A stretch of DNA of 53,042 bases from Streptomyces monomycini (GTDB lineage Bacteria; Actinomycetota; Actinomycetes; Streptomycetales; Streptomycetaceae), in assembly GCF_022271435.1 (NCBI RefSeq), contig NZ_JAFIQY010000054.1, positions 1 through 53,042 on the forward strand, read 5' to 3'. The translations under genes and the position numbers were made by a program. The notes under the pieces are model-generated. The model did no database searches. It was not told the origin of the DNA and saw nothing but the letters and a program-made list of their open reading frames with translations. Shown here in pieces: positions 16,286 through 24,302 of the stretch. Each line of letters opens with the position of its first letter. The first letter of the stretch is position 1.

Positions 16286-17773
16286 ATGTCGGAAAGCAAT
16301 GGTGGAGTCACCACCGACAAGGGGTGCTTCTACGCCAAGCACGCGACAAAGTTTTATGAGCGCAACATGGACGAGCTCAAGGCCATGGTGGCGCACGCCA
16401 ATCCCGGCAAGGTCAAAGAGATCGCCGTCAACTGGAAGTGGATCCACGACACTCTCGTGGGTGAAGACGGGCGGGGCGGGCTGAGGAAGGAGTTCGACGA
16501 CGCCGTCAAGGAGGTCCTCGAACACTGGGGCGGTAAGGCTGCCGAAGGGTTCCGGCAGCGCGCGGACACGATCAGCCAGAACATCGGCAACTCGGCTCCG
16601 TATGCGTCCAACATGCACCACGTCATGGACGGCGTCGGGCACACGCTGGACGAGTACAAGAAGAAGATCGACGCGATGGAGAAGCCCTCCGGCACGGAGA
16701 GCAACCTCGACGCCGCGGGCAACTATGCGATCAAGGTGGTGACCTTCGGTTCGAAGGGTGGACGCGACGACTCGAAGGCGATCCACGAACTCGAAAAGGG
16801 CACGGACACCACAGAGGTCCTCAACGGCAACTCGGGAGAGCTGTCGGAGGGCAAGGAGCGTCAGCTCCAGACGGCCGTCATGATGGAGTATCTGGGGTCG
16901 GCCTATCGGTCCAACGCCAAGGCGATCGGAGACCCGCCGCTGGGCGGTGGGCGGGACCGCGAGGTGCCGGAGCGAGGCGACACGCCTTCGCCGCCGCCCT
17001 TCGTACCGCTGCCCGACGGAGTGGTCAACCGACCGAAGCCGTCCACGCCGAAGGGGTCTCTCCCCTCTTCCAAGGGGCCGGGGTACACCTCGCCCGGTGA
17101 CCTGGAAGCTCCGCGTCAGCGCGGCATTTCCGGCGGTGTCGGCAGCACGACTCCGCCCAAGACATCGACCCTTCCGCATGTGGGAACCGGTCTCAACAGC
17201 CTCCCGGGAGGGGGCTCCGGTGGCGGAGGCCTCAGCGGTGGCGGCGGTGGTGGTCTCGCCGGTGGTGGAGGCCTGAGCGGCGTCGGTGGAGGCGGCGGTC
17301 ACATCAGCGGCGGTGGCTCCGGAGCGACGGGCATCCCGGGCGGCGGCATGCCCGGTGGCACGATGGCCGGACGGTCGGGTACGGGCGGCGGTGGCGCCGC
17401 TGGTGCCGGTACCCGCGGCGGACGTGCCGGCGCACCCGGCATGGGAGGCGCGGCCGGAGCCGGCGGCGGCGCCAAGGGCACTGCGGCCGGACGTGGCGGG
17501 GCGCTGGCCCGGCAGAAGGGCGGCGTCGTCGGAGGCACCGGAGGCAAAACCGGAACCGGTGGGCAAGGCGGCTCCGGCCTGCACCGCAGCCGCGGTGGTA
17601 CGCAGTCGGGTGCTGGAGGCGGGCGTCGCCCCACGGGCATGCCGGGGATGCCCGGAGCACATGGCGGCAAGGGCAAGGAAAGGGGACCGAACGGCGAGCG
17701 TCCTGACTACCTTGTGGAAGACGAGGAGACCTGGACGCCGGAGCGTAATGTGGCGCCGAAGGTCATCGAGTAA
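16286..17773 (+). CDS. Large WXG-domain, Gly-rich putative type VII substrate
   Basis: 495 residues. Residues ~15-220 are helical and include EHWGGKAAEGF (W81-G82-G83), the WXG-type turn. Residues ~225-465 are Gly/Pro/Ala-rich and disordered. The tail RPDYLVEDEETW contains Y475-L-V-E-D479, matching the YxxxD/E secretion signal near the C-terminus. The overall plan (helical head, Gly-rich body) recalls PPE/EspB-like substrates. The start is ATG 16286, 7 nt after GGGGGGAAG; GTG 16280 is a weaker alternative. It is the third gene of the mycP-helical protein-substrate string and is followed by a hairpin before the mycosin array. Confidence 0.85.
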   Translation: MSESNGGVTTDKGCFYAKHATKFYERNMDELKAMVAHANPGKVKEIAVNWKWIHDTLVGEDGRGGLRKEFDDAVKEVLEHWGGKAAEGFRQRADTISQNIGNSAPYASNMHHVMDGVGHTLDEYKKKIDAMEKPSGTESNLDAAGNYAIKVVTFGSKGGRDDSKAIHELEKGTDTTEVLNGNSGELSEGKERQLQTAVMMEYLGSAYRSNAKAIGDPPLGGGRDREVPERGDTPSPPPFVPLPDGVVNRPKPSTPKGSLPSSKGPGYTSPGDLEAPRQRGISGGVGSTTPPKTSTLPHVGTGLNSLPGGGSGGGGLSGGGGGGLAGGGGLSGVGGGGGHISGGGSGATGIPGGGMPGGTMAGRSGTGGGGAAGAGTRGGRAGAPGMGGAAGAGGGAKGTAAGRGGALARQKGGVVGGTGGKTGTGGQGGSGLHRSRGGTQSGAGGGRRPTGMPGMPGAHGGKGKERGPNGERPDYLVEDEETWTPERNVAPKVIE

Positions 17774-17806
17774 GGCCGATCTGGCCCAGTAGCCGGCGGA
17801 ACCAAG

Positions 17807-17840
17807 ACGGGGCCCGCAGTCCTAGGGCTGTGGGCCCCGT
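17807..17840 (+). terminator. Hairpin before mycosin A
   Basis: A 13-bp stem (17807-17819 against 17828-17840, one G-U pair), loop TCCTAGGG, 34 nt after the preceding stop and 23 nt before the mycosin A ATG. Its loop and closing CAG/CTG pairs recur in the hairpins before mycosins B and C. It could be a terminator, attenuator or processing site. Confidence 0.7.
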
Positions 17841-17863
17841 CCTGCAGAGGAGAGGTGTACGGC

Positions 17864-19207
17864 ATGAGCTTCACGCGAACGCTGCGTGCGGTGAGCGGCG
17901 CGGCGGTGGTGGGAGCGCTGCTCTTCGGCACTGCGCCAGCTGCTTCGGCGGACGGGATCCGTAATGATCAGTGGGCTCTTCGCTCTCTTGATGTCGAGAA
18001 GGCGTGGCAGCAGTCCACTGGTAAGGGCATCACTGTCGCTGTGATCGACAGTGGCGTGAACGGCAGTCACCCGGACCTGAAAGGCAATGTCCTACCGGGC
18101 AAGAATTTCGCCTCAGGTGACCCTGCTGACCAAGAGACCAAGAACAATCACGGCACTTCGATGGCCTCGCTGATTGCCGGTCACGGGCACGGCCCCGGAA
18201 ACTCGCAGGGCGTCATGGGAATCGCCCCCGGCGCCAAGATCTTGCCGCTCAAGCACTCGGACTCCGAAGGCGATACGTACGGCTCCTCCTTTGCCGAGCC
18301 GCTGCGCTACGCAGTCGATCACGGGGCGAAGATCGTCAACATGTCGATTGGCGGCATCGGCGACGGCACGGATGCCGACAATGCCGCCATTGCCTACGCC
18401 GTGCAACACGATGTCCTCTTGGTGGCCAGCTCGGGCAACGATGGCTCGGCGAACCCCAACTACCCAGCGGCCGCACCGGGGGTCCTCGCTGTGGGAGCCG
18501 TGGGGGAGAACCGGAAAATCTGGGAAGACTCCAACTACGGTCCCCACGTACTCCTGTCAGCGCCCGGTGAAGTGATCCGTTCCGCAGCAGCGACCAAGCC
18601 CTATCGACTGGCGAGCGGTACCTCCGACGCTGCGGCCTACGTATCTGGTGCTGCCGCGCTGGTCCGCGCCAAGTTCCCTGACCTTACAGCGGGGCAGGTG
18701 GCTAACAGGTTGGTCAAGTCCGCACAGATGCCAACGGGGGGTACAGCAGGTGAGGGGCCGGACTCTCATTATGGTTACGGAGTCGTCCGCCCATACGAAG
18801 CCCTGACCCAGAACATTCCCGCTGGCTCGAAGAACGGCCCGCTCAAGGCGCCCACGGCCCAGGGTCAGGAGCAGCCTTCCAACGGCAGTGCGGCCGAGGA
18901 CCGCCGCTGGGAGGAAGAGAAAGACAACAGCAACACCAAGGCAGCTTTCGGTATTGCGGCCTTCTCGCTCATTGTCTTGGCGATCATCACCACGATTGTC
19001 GTCCTGGTGAAGAAGAGGAAGAAGAAGCGTAACGGGCCGCCTCCTGGTGGCGGTTACGGCGGCCCTGGCGGTGCGGGTTACTACCCGCCGCAGTCTGGCC
19101 CGTATCAGCAGCAGGGCCCGTATCAGCAGTCCGGTCCCTACCAGCAGTCCGGTGCTCCCGGCGGTTATCCGCCGCCGGCGCCGCCCAATCAGCCTCCGGG
19201 CCAGTAG
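17864..19207 (+). CDS. Mycosin A (first of three tandem mycosin proteases)
   Basis: A 447-residue subtilisin-like protease with a signal peptide (MSFTRTLRAVSGAAVVGALL..., cleavage near ASA-D30), triad Asp62, His96 (NNHGTS) and Ser254 (GTSDAAAYVSG), and oxyanion Asn192 in SSGND. A C-terminal membrane helix at ~361-383 precedes KKRKKKR and a Gly/Pro/Tyr/Gln-rich cytoplasmic tail. The topology is that of MycP. Unlike the mycP at 14689 it has no cysteines. The ATG follows GAGGAGAGG by about 9 nt. Codons use more A/T at third positions than the neighbouring core genes. It is close to mycosin B in sequence, suggesting expansion by duplication. Confidence 0.92.
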   Translation: MSFTRTLRAVSGAAVVGALLFGTAPAASADGIRNDQWALRSLDVEKAWQQSTGKGITVAVIDSGVNGSHPDLKGNVLPGKNFASGDPADQETKNNHGTSMASLIAGHGHGPGNSQGVMGIAPGAKILPLKHSDSEGDTYGSSFAEPLRYAVDHGAKIVNMSIGGIGDGTDADNAAIAYAVQHDVLLVASSGNDGSANPNYPAAAPGVLAVGAVGENRKIWEDSNYGPHVLLSAPGEVIRSAAATKPYRLASGTSDAAAYVSGAAALVRAKFPDLTAGQVANRLVKSAQMPTGGTAGEGPDSHYGYGVVRPYEALTQNIPAGSKNGPLKAPTAQGQEQPSNGSAAEDRRWEEEKDNSNTKAAFGIAAFSLIVLAIITTIVVLVKKRKKKRNGPPPGGGYGGPGGAGYYPPQSGPYQQQGPYQQSGPYQQSGAPGGYPPPAPPNQPPGQ

Positions 19208-19412
19208 AAGACGTGTGAGCTTGGGCAGGCTCCGTCGCCGAATACTTCTTCGCGGGAGCCTTGTCCTATGGGTCCCACAGTCCTCGGGCTGTGGGACCCG
19301 TCTTGTTTCGGGAGAGGTGTACGGCATGAGGTTCACGCGGACGTTGCGTGCGGTGAGCGGCGCGGTGGTGGTGGGAGCGCTGCTCTTCGGCACCGCGTCG
19401 GCTGCTTCGGCA
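18828..19412 (+). repeat. Mycosin-array direct repeat, copy 1
   Basis: This block covers the mycosin A stalk, membrane helix and tail, the intergenic hairpin and the mycosin B signal peptide. It is nearly identical to 20287-20893. Differences are scattered substitutions plus extra PQ-rich units in the second copy. Confidence 0.85.
19270..19299 (+). terminator. Hairpin before mycosin B
   Basis: GGGTCCCACAG (19270-19280), loop TCCTCGGG, CTGTGGGACCC (19289-19299), followed by GTCTTGTTTC. Only 26 nt separate it from the mycosin B ATG. Confidence 0.7.
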
Positions 19413-20687
19413 GACCAGGTCAGAGACGATCAGTGGGCTCTCGATTATCTGAGTGCGAACCAGGCATGGTCGCAGTCCACAGGGAAAGGCGTCACTGTCG
19501 CTGTCATCGACAATGGCGTGAACGGGAGTCACCCGGACCTGACGGGAAACGTGCTGCCCGGAAAAAATTTCTCCAGCGGAGACCCGGCTGACCATGAAAC
19601 CCGGAACAATCACGGCACGGGCATGGCTTCCATCATCGCTGGCCACGGGCACGGGAGCGGCGGCAGTCAAGGGGTCAAAGGCCTAGCTCCCGACGCAAAG
19701 ATCCTGCCCATTAAGACCTGGGACTCGGATGGCAACACCCTTAGCAACAGCATGGCTGAACCGTTGCGGTACGCGGTAGACCAGGGCGCCAAAGTGGTGA
19801 ACATGTCGTTCGCCGGCGTGGGTTCACTCCGGGACGACGAGAAGCAGGCAGTCGCTTACGCGGCCTCCAAAGATGTTTTGCTGGTTGCCGGGTCCGGGAA
19901 CAACGGGTCGAGCTACAGTTACTATCCGGCGGCAGAGCCAGGCGTGTTGGCTGTCGGGGCGGTGAACCAGGAAGGGAAGGTCTGGGATCATTCGAATTAC
20001 GGGCCGCACCTTCTCCTGAGCGCCCCGGGCAGGAATATTCGTTCGGCAGCCGCCAGCCAGCCGTATCAGTACACCCGCGGTACGTCGGACGCGACTGCGT
20101 TCGTGTCGGCTGCGGCGGCTCTTCTCAGGTCCAAGTACCCGGACCTGACCGCAGGCCAGGTGGCGAATCGGCTCACCAAAACTGCGCAGTTCCCGTCTGC
20201 GGCTTCGGGAACGGCTCCGGACGCGTACTACGGTTACGGCGTCATCCGTCCCTATGACGCCCTCACCAAGGACATCCCCGCCGGGCCGAAGAACGGCCCT
20301 CTCAAGGCGCCCACGGCCCAGGGGCAGGAGCAGCCTTCCAACGGCAGTGCGGCCGAGGACCGCCGCTGGGAGGAAGAGAAAGACAACAGCAACACCAAGG
20401 CAGCCTTCGGTGTCGCGGCCTTCTCGCTCATTGTCTTGGCGATCATCACCACGATTGTCGTCCTGGTGAAGAAGAGGAAGAAGAAGCGTAACGGCCCGCC
20501 TCCTGGTGGCGGTTACGGTGGCCCTGGCGGTCCGGGTTACTACCCGCCGCAGCAGCCTGGTCCCTACCAGCAGCCCGGCCCCTATCAGCAGCAGGGTCCG
20601 TACCAGCAGTCCGGTCCCTACCAGCAGTCCGGTGCTCCCGGCGGTTATCCGCCGCCGGCGCCGCCCAATCAGCCTCCGGGCCAGTAG
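19326..20687 (+). CDS. Mycosin B (second tandem mycosin protease)
   Basis: A 453-residue paralogue of mycosin A: the same signal peptide, Asp62 (VIDNGVN), His96 (NNHGTG), Ser254 (GTSDATAFVSA) and the same C-terminal membrane helix with a poly-basic stop and a PYQQ-repeat tail. The catalytic triad is intact, so it is probably an active membrane-anchored protease of the type VII system. Its tail, the following spacer and the signal peptide of mycosin C form the second copy of the ~590-bp array repeat. The ATG follows GGGAGAGG. The protease domain is clearly diverged from A while the ends are nearly identical, a pattern suggestive of gene conversion or recent unequal exchange. Confidence 0.92.
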   Translation: MRFTRTLRAVSGAVVVGALLFGTASAASADQVRDDQWALDYLSANQAWSQSTGKGVTVAVIDNGVNGSHPDLTGNVLPGKNFSSGDPADHETRNNHGTGMASIIAGHGHGSGGSQGVKGLAPDAKILPIKTWDSDGNTLSNSMAEPLRYAVDQGAKVVNMSFAGVGSLRDDEKQAVAYAASKDVLLVAGSGNNGSSYSYYPAAEPGVLAVGAVNQEGKVWDHSNYGPHLLLSAPGRNIRSAAASQPYQYTRGTSDATAFVSAAAALLRSKYPDLTAGQVANRLTKTAQFPSAASGTAPDAYYGYGVIRPYDALTKDIPAGPKNGPLKAPTAQGQEQPSNGSAAEDRRWEEEKDNSNTKAAFGVAAFSLIVLAIITTIVVLVKKRKKKRNGPPPGGGYGGPGGPGYYPPQQPGPYQQPGPYQQQGPYQQSGPYQQSGAPGGYPPPAPPNQPPGQ

Positions 20688-20893
20688 AAGACGTGTGAGC
20701 TTGGGCAGGCTCCGTTGCCGAATACTTCTTCGCGGGAGCCTTGTCCTATGGGTCCCACAGTCCTCGGGCTGTGGGACCCGTCTTGTTTCGGGAGAGGTGT
20801 ACGGCATGAGGTTCACGCGGACGTTGCGTGCGGTGAGCGGCGCGGTGGTGGCAGGAGCGTTGCTCTTCGGCACCGCTCCAGCCGCTTCGGCGG
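20287..20893 (+). repeat. Mycosin-array direct repeat, copy 2
   Basis: Near-identical to 18828-19412. It runs from the mycosin B stalk through its membrane helix and tail, the spacer and hairpin, into the mycosin C signal peptide. It is about 22 bp longer because of extra PQQ-type codons. Confidence 0.85.
20750..20779 (+). terminator. Hairpin before mycosin C
   Basis: Identical to the hairpin before mycosin B: arms 20750-20760 and 20769-20779, loop TCCTCGGG, 26 nt before the ATG. Confidence 0.7.
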
Positions 20894-22209
20894 ATTACAT
20901 CAGGGACGGGCAGTGGGCGCTCGGCGCGTTCGGCGCGGATGATATTCGCCGGCATTCCACGGGTAAGAATGTGATCGTGGGGGTCATAGACAGTGGAGTC
21001 GACGCAGCCCACCCCGACCTGAAGGGGAATGTCCTCCAAGGGAAGAGCTTCACTCACGCGGGTGGTAGAGCAGACCACCCGACACAGGATGCTCACGGCA
21101 CCGCGATGGCGGCGATGATCGCCGGCCACGGGCACGGGGCCAATGGCTCTGCGGGAATCATGGGTCTGGCGCCGGACGCCAAGATACTTCCGGTCATGAC
21201 GGACAGTACGGAGACGGCCGTGACGTCTTCGGGATTCGCGGAGCCGCTCCGGTATGCGGTTGACCAGGGGGCCAAGGTCGTCAACATGTCGTTCGGTTCG
21301 GGCTCCATCGACCTCGACGAGAAGAAGGCGATCAGCTACGCCCTGTCGAAGGACGTGCTGCTCGTGGCCGCTACAGGGAATGACAGCTCCTCCTCGCCTC
21401 AGTACCCCGCTGCCGCACCGGGAGTGCTGGCTGTTGGTGCGGTGGCCAAGGACGGGCAGGTGTGGCGCAAATCGAATTACGGTGAGCACGTGCGGCTTCT
21501 GGCCCCAGGGCAGGGCATCTACTCAGCCGGTCTCGACGGGAAATACCGGCAGTCGGACGGCACGTCCGATTCCGCGGCCTACGTGTCCGCCGCGGCCGCG
21601 CTCGTCCGGTCCAAGTTTCCGGATCTCACCGCCGGTCAGGTGGCCAATCGGCTGACGAGGACCGCGATCACCCCCAACGGCAAGTCGGACATCAGCACGC
21701 CGAGTCCGAAGTACGGCTACGGCACCGTCCGCCCGTTCCGTGCGCTGACCCAGGACATTCCGGCCGGATCCAAGTACGGACCACTCAAGGCTCCGGAAGT
21801 CGAGGAGTCGGCGTCCGAGGAGAATGGCGGCGCCACGGCTGGGGATGCCGGTGTGCAGAAGGCGTCCGGCGGCAGTGGGATCGGTATTCCTCCGATCGTC
21901 ATCATCGGCCTGGTGCTGGTTCTGCTCGTGGCGGCTCTGGTGGTCGTCATCGTCGTGGTGCGGCGCAAGAAGAACAACGGCGGTCCGCCGCCTGGTGGCC
22001 CCGGTGGTTTCGGAGGGCCCGGCGGTCATGTCGGCTTTCCGCCGCACCAGGCCGGGCCGCATCAGCAGCCAAGTCCTTATGGACAGCAGCCAAGTCCGTA
22101 TGGCCAGCAACCCAGCTCGTATGGACAGCAGCCGAACCCGTACGGGCAGCAGCCCGGCCCTTACGGTTCCTACCCGCCGGTTCCGCCTGCCCAGTCGCCG
22201 GGGCAGTAG
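20806..22209 (+). CDS. Mycosin C (third tandem mycosin protease)
   Basis: A 467-residue mycosin with the shared signal peptide, Asp62 (VIDSGVD), His97 (DAHGTA) and Ser254 (GTSDSAAYVSA). Its C-terminal stalk and membrane helix (IPPIVIIGLVLVLLVAALVVVIVVV) differ from those of A and B, and its tail has a different repeat, YGQQPS/YGQQPN. So only the 5' end and leader are shared with the other two. The ATG follows GGGAGAGG. The array ends at a hairpin (22229-22258) followed by TTTC. Active-site residues are intact; the partner or substrate of each mycosin cannot be told from sequence. Confidence 0.92.
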   Translation: MRFTRTLRAVSGAVVAGALLFGTAPAASADYIRDGQWALGAFGADDIRRHSTGKNVIVGVIDSGVDAAHPDLKGNVLQGKSFTHAGGRADHPTQDAHGTAMAAMIAGHGHGANGSAGIMGLAPDAKILPVMTDSTETAVTSSGFAEPLRYAVDQGAKVVNMSFGSGSIDLDEKKAISYALSKDVLLVAATGNDSSSSPQYPAAAPGVLAVGAVAKDGQVWRKSNYGEHVRLLAPGQGIYSAGLDGKYRQSDGTSDSAAYVSAAAALVRSKFPDLTAGQVANRLTRTAITPNGKSDISTPSPKYGYGTVRPFRALTQDIPAGSKYGPLKAPEVEESASEENGGATAGDAGVQKASGGSGIGIPPIVIIGLVLVLLVAALVVVIVVVRRKKNNGGPPPGGPGGFGGPGGHVGFPPHQAGPHQQPSPYGQQPSPYGQQPSSYGQQPNPYGQQPGPYGSYPPVPPAQSPGQ

Positions 22210-22228
22210 CCGCGTCGCGTAATGGGAG

Positions 22229-22262
22229 GAGGGGCTCGCAGCTCGTTGCGGGCCCCTCTTTC
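22229..22262 (+). terminator. Terminator after the mycosin array
   Basis: A 12-bp stem (22229-22240 against 22247-22258, one G-U pair), loop GCTCGT, followed by TTTC. It resembles a standard intrinsic terminator. Confidence 0.8.
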
Positions 22263-22687
22263 GCGTGTGGGTGAAGGGCCGGGGACCGGGCCGTCAGCGG
22301 CGTGCACGTTGTTAGCCCGGATGAGTGGTGATTGATATTGACGTGGATGTGCGCTGTTCGTGCCGGTTGCTGGGCTGGGCCTGGCTGATTTTTGCGAGTG
22401 ACTGTGCGGGGATGGCCGGGTGGCGCTGAGGGGTGAGGTGTGTGGCGTGGCTCCGGAGGGGCTTGGCCGTGGCCCGGTAAAGGTTTCTTCGGATTGTCAT
22501 GGCGGTGGGGTGGCGGGGGAGCGGGGGGGGTTGGTTCGGGCGTGCGAAGGGGGCGGGGCGGAGAGGCGCTCGCCGGGCGGTCGTTTGCTGGTCCTGCGGT
22601 GGAGTGGAAGGCTCACGGCACTTCATCGGGCGGGCGATTATTTCGCCGCCTCTTTCGTTGGTTGATTGTTCGAGTGGGGGCTGTGTG
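22263..22687. other. 425-bp spacer before the WXG cassette
   Basis: No convincing gene. The left part is less GC-rich (ATTGATATTGACGTGG near 22331) and may hold a promoter, though no good -10 was found. The right part is a G-rich run with short open frames that lack ribosome-binding sites and conserved features. The downstream gene is preceded by a GGGGGC site. Confidence 0.4.
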
Positions 22688-23029
22688 ATGGACAGGGCAT
22701 TCGATGTCGATGCGGACGGGATCAGGTGTCAGGGCCGCGAGTTCGTCCGTATCGGGACGGAATTCGGGAGCGCTTCGAAGCGGCTCCGGGACACATTGCA
22801 GGGGCTGGGGTCGCCGTGGCGGGGCGCTGAGTTCGCGGAGGCGTTCGCCATGGTGTACGAGCCGGTCCGGGACGGCATGTTCGCGTCCATGGATGCGCTC
22901 GGAAAGCGGATGGAGGGAATGGGGGAGAACCTTCAGGAAATGGCGAGGAGGTATGAGGCGGCTGAGAGGGAGAGCGTGCAGCTCGTCGGGCAGGTGTCGT
23001 GCTCGTACCCGACGTCTCGGGGGCTGTGA
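22688..23029 (+). CDS. WXG100 family protein (plus-strand cassette)
   Basis: 113 residues, two-helix WXG100 protein: the turn is W44-R45-G46 and Y89-E-A-A-E93 fits the YxxxE signal. It opens MDRAFDVDADGIRCQG, matching the minus-strand protein at 25763-25434 (MADQAFDVDPEVLRTQG), so the two are paralogues. ATG 22688 follows GGGGGC; an adjacent GTG at 22685 is possible. The next gene begins 30 nt downstream, and the two probably act as a pair: the small WXG100 protein as partner of the large CpnT-N-like protein. Secretion by the ESX system is inferred. Confidence 0.85.
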   Translation: MDRAFDVDADGIRCQGREFVRIGTEFGSASKRLRDTLQGLGSPWRGAEFAEAFAMVYEPVRDGMFASMDALGKRMEGMGENLQEMARRYEAAERESVQLVGQVSCSYPTSRGL

Positions 23030-23059
23030 CGGTGGCGGGCGTCCGGCGAGGAGGCGGCC

Positions 23060-24145
23060 GTGGCGCTGACGCTGCCCAGTGAGGTCGTATGGGTGCTCGA
23101 TCTGCTCGGGTACCAGTGGCCCGAGGCGGACGAGGACAAGCTCATGGAGTGCGGGCGGACCTGGCTGGAGTTCGCGGCGCAGGTCGGGCGGGCCGACGGG
23201 GAGGGCGGAAGCGCCGTACGGGAGGTCGCCGGCGGCAATTCGGGCGAGGCGGTGCGTCGCTTCACGGGCGAGTGGGAGGACTTCTCGGGCGGCCCGGGCT
23301 CGTACCTGACCGACGCGCGGATCGCGGCGCAGGTGATCGGTGTCGCGTTCGAGGTGGCGGCGGCCGCGGTGTTCGCCGCGAAGGCCGAAGTCGTCGCGCA
23401 GCTCGTGGTGCTGGCCGTCGAACTGATCGCGGCGCAGGCCGCCGCGCCTTTCACCTTCGGGCTTTCGGAGATCGGAGCACTGGGGGTGACGCAGGCCACC
23501 CGTCTTGTGGTGCGCCGGCTCCTGGACACGCTGAAACGGGAGGTCGTCGAAGCGGTCACCAAGGCGATGGCGGACGCCGCGGAAAAGGGTGTCAGGGAGA
23601 TCGCGTCCGACTTCGTGAAGCATCAGGTCAAGGACTTCGCGACGGATTATGCGCGGAAGGCCGTACGGGACATCGTGGCCGATCCCGCGAAGGAGAAGGC
23701 CTTCGGCATCGTGACGGGGGCAGGGCAGAACATCGTCCAGCAGGGGATCGAAAGCCATTTCGGCGCCCGCGCCGGCGTCGATCTGGGCGACACGGTGGAC
23801 GGCGCCAAGGAGGAGTTCGCGAAGCAGTTCGGCACGGTGCGAGACGGTGAGTTCAAAGCCGGTGAGTACGTCGTCGGCACGCCGAGTGGCCCGGGGGAGA
23901 GGGAGGGAGGCTTGGCCGGTCTCCTCGACCCCGCCACCCATCGTGACCGGCTGCTCGACGGCGCTACGGAAGCGGGGACCAATACCGTGGCGGCGAGGAC
24001 GAGGGAAGCCGTTCAGCGGGGGAGGAGAAGTGGAGGAGAAGAGGGAGGTGGGGGAGGAGGGGGAGGAGAGGGAGGTAGTGGTGGCGGGAATGGAGGTGAG
24101 GGCCGGTCCGCTGCCGCGGAGGATGTTCGCGCTGTTTTCGGCTGA
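23060..24145 (+). CDS. Large helical protein with CpnT-like / WXG100-like N-terminal domain
   Basis: 361 residues starting MALTLPSEVVWVLDLLGYQWPEADEDKL. This opening is typical of the WXG100-like N-terminal domain that begins many actinobacterial polymorphic toxins, including CpnT. A hydrophobic helical core follows (VAQLVVLAVELIAAQAAAPFTFG, about residues 113-135), then amphipathic helices. The last ~40 residues are a Gly/Glu-rich tail ending DVRAVFG, where a toxin domain would normally lie. GTG 23060 follows GCGAGGAGG. It is a clear paralogue of the convergent gene 25295-24303. The tail is encoded by a purine-rich G-run (about 24016-24105) that is prone to slippage, so a frameshift here is possible. 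Confidence 0.82.
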   Translation: MALTLPSEVVWVLDLLGYQWPEADEDKLMECGRTWLEFAAQVGRADGEGGSAVREVAGGNSGEAVRRFTGEWEDFSGGPGSYLTDARIAAQVIGVAFEVAAAAVFAAKAEVVAQLVVLAVELIAAQAAAPFTFGLSEIGALGVTQATRLVVRRLLDTLKREVVEAVTKAMADAAEKGVREIASDFVKHQVKDFATDYARKAVRDIVADPAKEKAFGIVTGAGQNIVQQGIESHFGARAGVDLGDTVDGAKEEFAKQFGTVRDGEFKAGEYVVGTPSGPGEREGGLAGLLDPATHRDRLLDGATEAGTNTVAARTREAVQRGRRSGGEEGGGGGGGGEGGSGGGNGGEGRSAAAEDVRAVFG

Positions 24146-24302
24146 GACTCCCTGAAGGGTGTGGGCTCATAGGGCTAACGGCCCCAGGGGGCAAGTGGCG
24201 TAAATAAAGGGCGAGCGGAGGATAGGGACGAGCGGCGCCCACGCCGCGCACACCCTTCCCGCCACCTCCGACCCCCGCGCACTCCCCGCCCGCCCCGAGC
24301 CC

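Noticed and set aside
22420..22665. Possible small genes in the gap before the WXG cassette
   Set aside because: Gly/Arg/Trp-rich translations of a G-rich stretch in several frames, with no ribosome-binding site or recognisable family.
23060..24145. A polymorphic toxin gene
   Set aside because: It has the toxin-type N-terminal domain, but the C-terminus is a Gly/Glu tail with no catalytic motif; calling it a toxin is not supported.
24146..24302. Terminator between the convergent cassettes
   Set aside because: AAGGGTGTG near 24155 and CACACCCTT near 24247 are complementary but about 85 nt apart, too far for a convincing terminator.
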